64,000 bases of DNA from Paragorgia papillata (lineage: Eukaryota > Cnidaria > Anthozoa > Scleralcyonacea > Coralliidae), in the NCBI GenBank assembly GCA_035771165.1, contig JAWNZC010000471.1, forward strand, positions 2,013,001-2,077,000, read 5' to 3'. How positions within the stretch are numbered: position 1 is the first letter of the stretch; every line of letters begins with the position of its first letter. A program made the position numbers and the translations under genes. Under the pieces are notes generated by a model, which did no database searches, had not been told where the DNA came from, and saw only the letters and a list, made by a program, of their open reading frames with translations. Positions 60,683 through 64,000 of the stretch are shown here, in pieces.

Positions 60683-63600
60683 GGCTAACCCATTTACTTT
60701 TTTTTTCGGGATTTTTTTTTAAAAATCAAAAAAACAATTTCTTAGCCAAAATACAGCCTTCTCCTTTGCACAGATGGTCTAAAACGACTTTATTTAACAG
60801 TTTTAGACCTTCTGTGAAAAGGAGAAGGGTGTATTTTGGCTTAAAAATATTTTTTGTGATTTTTTAAAAAAAATCCCGAAAAAAAAAAGTAAAGGGGTAA
60901 GCCTTTACTTTTTGACCGATTTTGGTCACTTTTGAAACTTTTTTGTTAGGGTCAAAAACGGTTAAATAAAGTCGTTTTAGACCTTGTGTGAAAAGGAGTA
61001 GGCTGTATTTTTTGCCTAAAAATATTTTTTGTGATTTTTAAAAAAAAATCCCGAAAAAAAAAAGTAAAGGGGGTAAGCCTTTACTTTTTGACCGATTTTG
61101 GTCACTTTTGAAACTTTTTTGTTAGGGTCAAAAACGGTTAAATAAAGTCGTTTTAGACCTTGTGTGAAAAGGAGTAGGCTGTATTTTTTGCCTAAAAATA
61201 TTTTTTGTGATTTTTAAAAAAAAATCCCGAAAAAAAAAAGTAAAGGGGTAAGCCTTTACTTTTTGACCGATTTTGGTCACTTTTGAAACTTTTTTGTTAG
61301 GGTCAAAAACGGTTAAATAAAGTCGTTTTAGACCTTCTGTGAAAAGGAGTAGGCTGTATTTTGGCTAAAAATATTTTTTGTGATTTTTTAAAAAAAATCC
61401 CGAAAAAAAAAAGTAAAGGGGTAAGCCTTTACTTTTTGACCGATTTTGGTCACTTTTGAAACTTTTTTGTTAGGGTCAAAAACGGTTAAATAAAGTCGTT
61501 TTAGACCTTCTGTGAAAAGGAGTAGGCTGTATTTTGGCTAAAAATATTTTTTGTGATTTTTTAAAAAAAATCCCGAAAAAAAAAAGTAAAGGGTTAAGCC
61601 TTTACTTTTTGACCGATTTTGGTCACTTTTGAAACTTTTTTGTAAGGGTCAAAAACGGTTAAATAAAGTCGTTTTAGACCTTCTGTGAAAAGGAGAAGGC
61701 TGTATTTTGGCTAAAAATATTTTTTGTGATTTTTTAAAAAAAATCCCGAAAAAAAAAAGTAAAGGGGTAAGCCTTTACTTTTTGACCGATTTTGGTCACT
61801 TTTGAAACTTTTTTGTTAGGGTCAAAAACGGTTAAATAAAGTCGTTTTAGACCTTCTGTGAAAAGGAGAAGGCTGTATTTTGGCTAAAAATATTTTTTGT
61901 GATTTTTTTAAAAAAAATCCCGAAAAAAAAAAGTAAAGGGGTAAGCCTTTACTTTTTGACCGATTTTGGTCACTTTTGAAACTTTTTTGTTAGGGTCAAA
62001 AACGGTTAAATAAAGTCGTTTTAGACCTTCTGTGAAAAGCAGTAGGCTGTATTTTGGCTAAAAATATTTTTTTGATTTTTTAAAAAAAATCCCGAAAAAA
62101 AAAAGTAAAGGGGTAAGCCTTTACTTTTTGACCGATTTTGGTCACTTTTGAAACTTTTTTTGTTAGGGTCAAAAACGGTTAAATAAAGTCGTTTTAGACC
62201 TTCTGTGAAAAGGAGTAGGCTGTATTTTGGCTAAAAATATTTTTTGTGATTTTTTTAAAAAAATCCCGAAAAAAAAAAAGTAAAGGGGTAAGCCTTTACT
62301 TTTTGACCGATTTTGGTAACTTTTGAAACTTTTTTGTAAGGGTCAAAAACGGTTAAATAAAGTCGTTTTAGACCTTCTGTGAAAAGGAGAAGGCTGTATT
62401 TTGGCTAAAAATATTTTTTGTGATTTTTTAAAAAAAATCCCGAAAAAAAAAAGTAAAGGGGTAAGCCTTTACTTTTTGACCGATTTTGGTCACTTTTGAA
62501 ACTTTTTTGTTAGGGTCAAAAACGGTTAAATAAAGTCGTTTTAGACCTTCTGTGAAAAGGAGAAGGCTGTATTTTGGCTAAAAATATTTTTTGTGATTTT
62601 TTTAAAAAAATCCCGAAAAAAAAAAGTAAAGGGGTAAGCCTTTACTTTTTGACCGATTTTGGTAACTTTTGAAACTTTTTTGTAAGGGTCAAAAACGGTT
62701 AAATAAAGTCGTTTTAGACCTTCTGTGAAAAGGAGAAGGCTGTATTTTGGCTAAAAATATTTTTTGTGATTTTTTAAAAAAAAATCCCGAAAAAAAAAAG
62801 TAAAGGGGTAAGCCTTTACTTTTTGACCGATTTTGGTCACTTTTGAAACTTTTTTGTTAGGGTCAAAAACGGTTAAATAAAGTCGTTTTAGACCTTCTGT
62901 GAAAAGGAGAAGGCTGTATTTTGGCTAAAAATATTTTTTGTGATTTTTTAAAAAAAATCCCGAAAAAAAAAAGTAAAGGGGTAAGCCTTTACTTTTTGAC
63001 CGATTTTGGTCACTTTTGAAACTTTTTTGTTAGGGTCAAAAACGGTTAAATAAAGTGGTTTTAGACCTTCTGTGAAAAGGAGAAGGCTGTATTTTGGCTA
63101 AAAATATTTTTTGTGATTTTTTAAAAAAAAAACCGAAAAAAAAAAGTAAAGGGGTAAGTAAGCCTTTACTTTTTGACCGATTTTGGTCACTTTTGAAACT
63201 TTTTTGTTAGGGTCAAAAACGGTTAAATAAAGTCGTTTTAGACCTTCTGTGAAAAGGAGAAGGCTGTATTTTGGCTAAAAATATTTTTTGTGATTTTTTT
63301 AAAAAAAATCCCGAAAAAAAAAAGTAAAGGGGTAAGCCTTTACTTTTTGACCGATTTTGGTAACTTTTGAAACTTTTTTGTAAGGGTCAAAAACGGTTAA
63401 ATAAAGTCGTTTTAGACCTTCTGTGAAAAGCAGTAGGCTGTATTTTGGCTAAAAATATTTTTTGTGATTTTTTAAAAAAAATCCCGAAAAAAAAAAGTAA
63501 AGGGGTAAGCCTTTACTTTTTGACCGATTTTGGTCACTTTTGAAACTTTTTTGTAAGGGTCAAAAACGGTTAAATAAAGTCGTTTTAGACCTTCTGTGAA

Positions 63601-64000
63601 AAGGAGAAGGCTGTATTTTGGCTAAAAATATTTTTTGTGATTTTTTAAAAAAAATCCCGAAAAAAAAAAGTAAAGGGGTAAGCCTTTACTTTTTGACCGA
63701 TTTTGGTCACTTTTGAAACTTTTTTGTTAGGGTCAAAAACGGTTAAATAAAGTCGTTTTAGACCTTCTGTGAAAAGGAGAAGGCTGTATTTTGGCTAAAA
63801 ATATTTTTTGTGATTTTTTAAAAAAAATCCCGAAAAAAAAAAGTAAAGGGGTAAGCCTTTACTTTTTGACCGATTTTGGTCACTTTTGAAACTTTTTTGT
63901 TAGGGTCAAAAACGGTTAAATAAAGTGGTTTTAGACCTTCTGTGAAAAGGAGAAGGCTGTATTTTGGCTAAAAATATTTTTTGTGATTTTTTAAAAAAAA
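60683..64000. repeat. Satellite of about 174 bp, about 18 copies, continues past the window
   Basis: The anchor GGGTCAAAAACGGTTAAATA recurs with spacings 173-176 bp (GTCAAAAACG at 60951, 61127, 61302, 61475, 61648, 61821, 61995, 62168 and on to 63905). Each unit has a 12-bp stem AAAAAGTAAAGG / CCTTTACTTTTT with loop GGTAAG, a small GACC/GGTC hairpin, and the conserved GGCTGTATTTTGGCTAAAAA. The first unit faces an inverted partial unit (60683-60800). Confidence 0.95.

Overview
This is an animal (metazoan) nuclear genome window, AT-rich, with spliced genes (GT-AG introns), many inverted-repeat transposon remnants and three large satellite arrays. Bacterial features are absent. The three recognisable genes are conserved animal genes. 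Their divergence from the vertebrate proteins, together with the many short DNA-transposon remnants, suggests a marine invertebrate; a cnidarian is my best guess, but the sequence alone does not prove it.

Layout: (1) 1-8652 is a 48-bp satellite in which every unit folds into a hairpin. (2) 10468-14851, minus strand, is XBP1, the unfolded-protein-response bZIP factor, in four conventional exons. Exon 3 carries the twin hairpin cut by IRE1. The unspliced frame ends in a recognisable translational-arrest peptide, and a perfect ERSE (CCAAT-N9-CCACG) lies about 200 bp upstream of the start codon. (3) 14852-18154 is a divergent intergenic region with inverted-repeat elements and a 52-bp perfect hairpin. 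(4) 18155-43348, plus strand, is KMT5A (SET8/PR-Set7, histone H4K20 monomethyltransferase) in seven exons. Its third intron is 17 kb, and about 16.2 kb of that is a decamer satellite (CAACAAATCN) broken up by palindromes. (5) 44682-57921, plus strand, is PELO (Pelota/Dom34, ribosome rescue) in sixteen exons encoding 385 residues, the same length as the human protein. Its introns are full of short terminal-inverted-repeat elements and minisatellites. (6) 57922-60682 holds more inverted-repeat elements. (7) About 60683-64000 is a third satellite of roughly 174 bp that runs off the window.

The three genes are intact by exon-phase arithmetic: all joins close in frame and end at the expected conserved C-termini. 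XBP1 is on the opposite strand from KMT5A and PELO. I see no evidence of a shared pathway. The strongest biology is the complete XBP1 control circuit readable from DNA: ERSE, IRE1 intron, hydrophobic tether and arrest peptide. Next is the hairpin-rich satellite transcribed inside KMT5A. The very long open frames across the satellites arise because the periods (48, 10x3, 15) are compatible with the codon period and the units lack stops; I do not call them genes.
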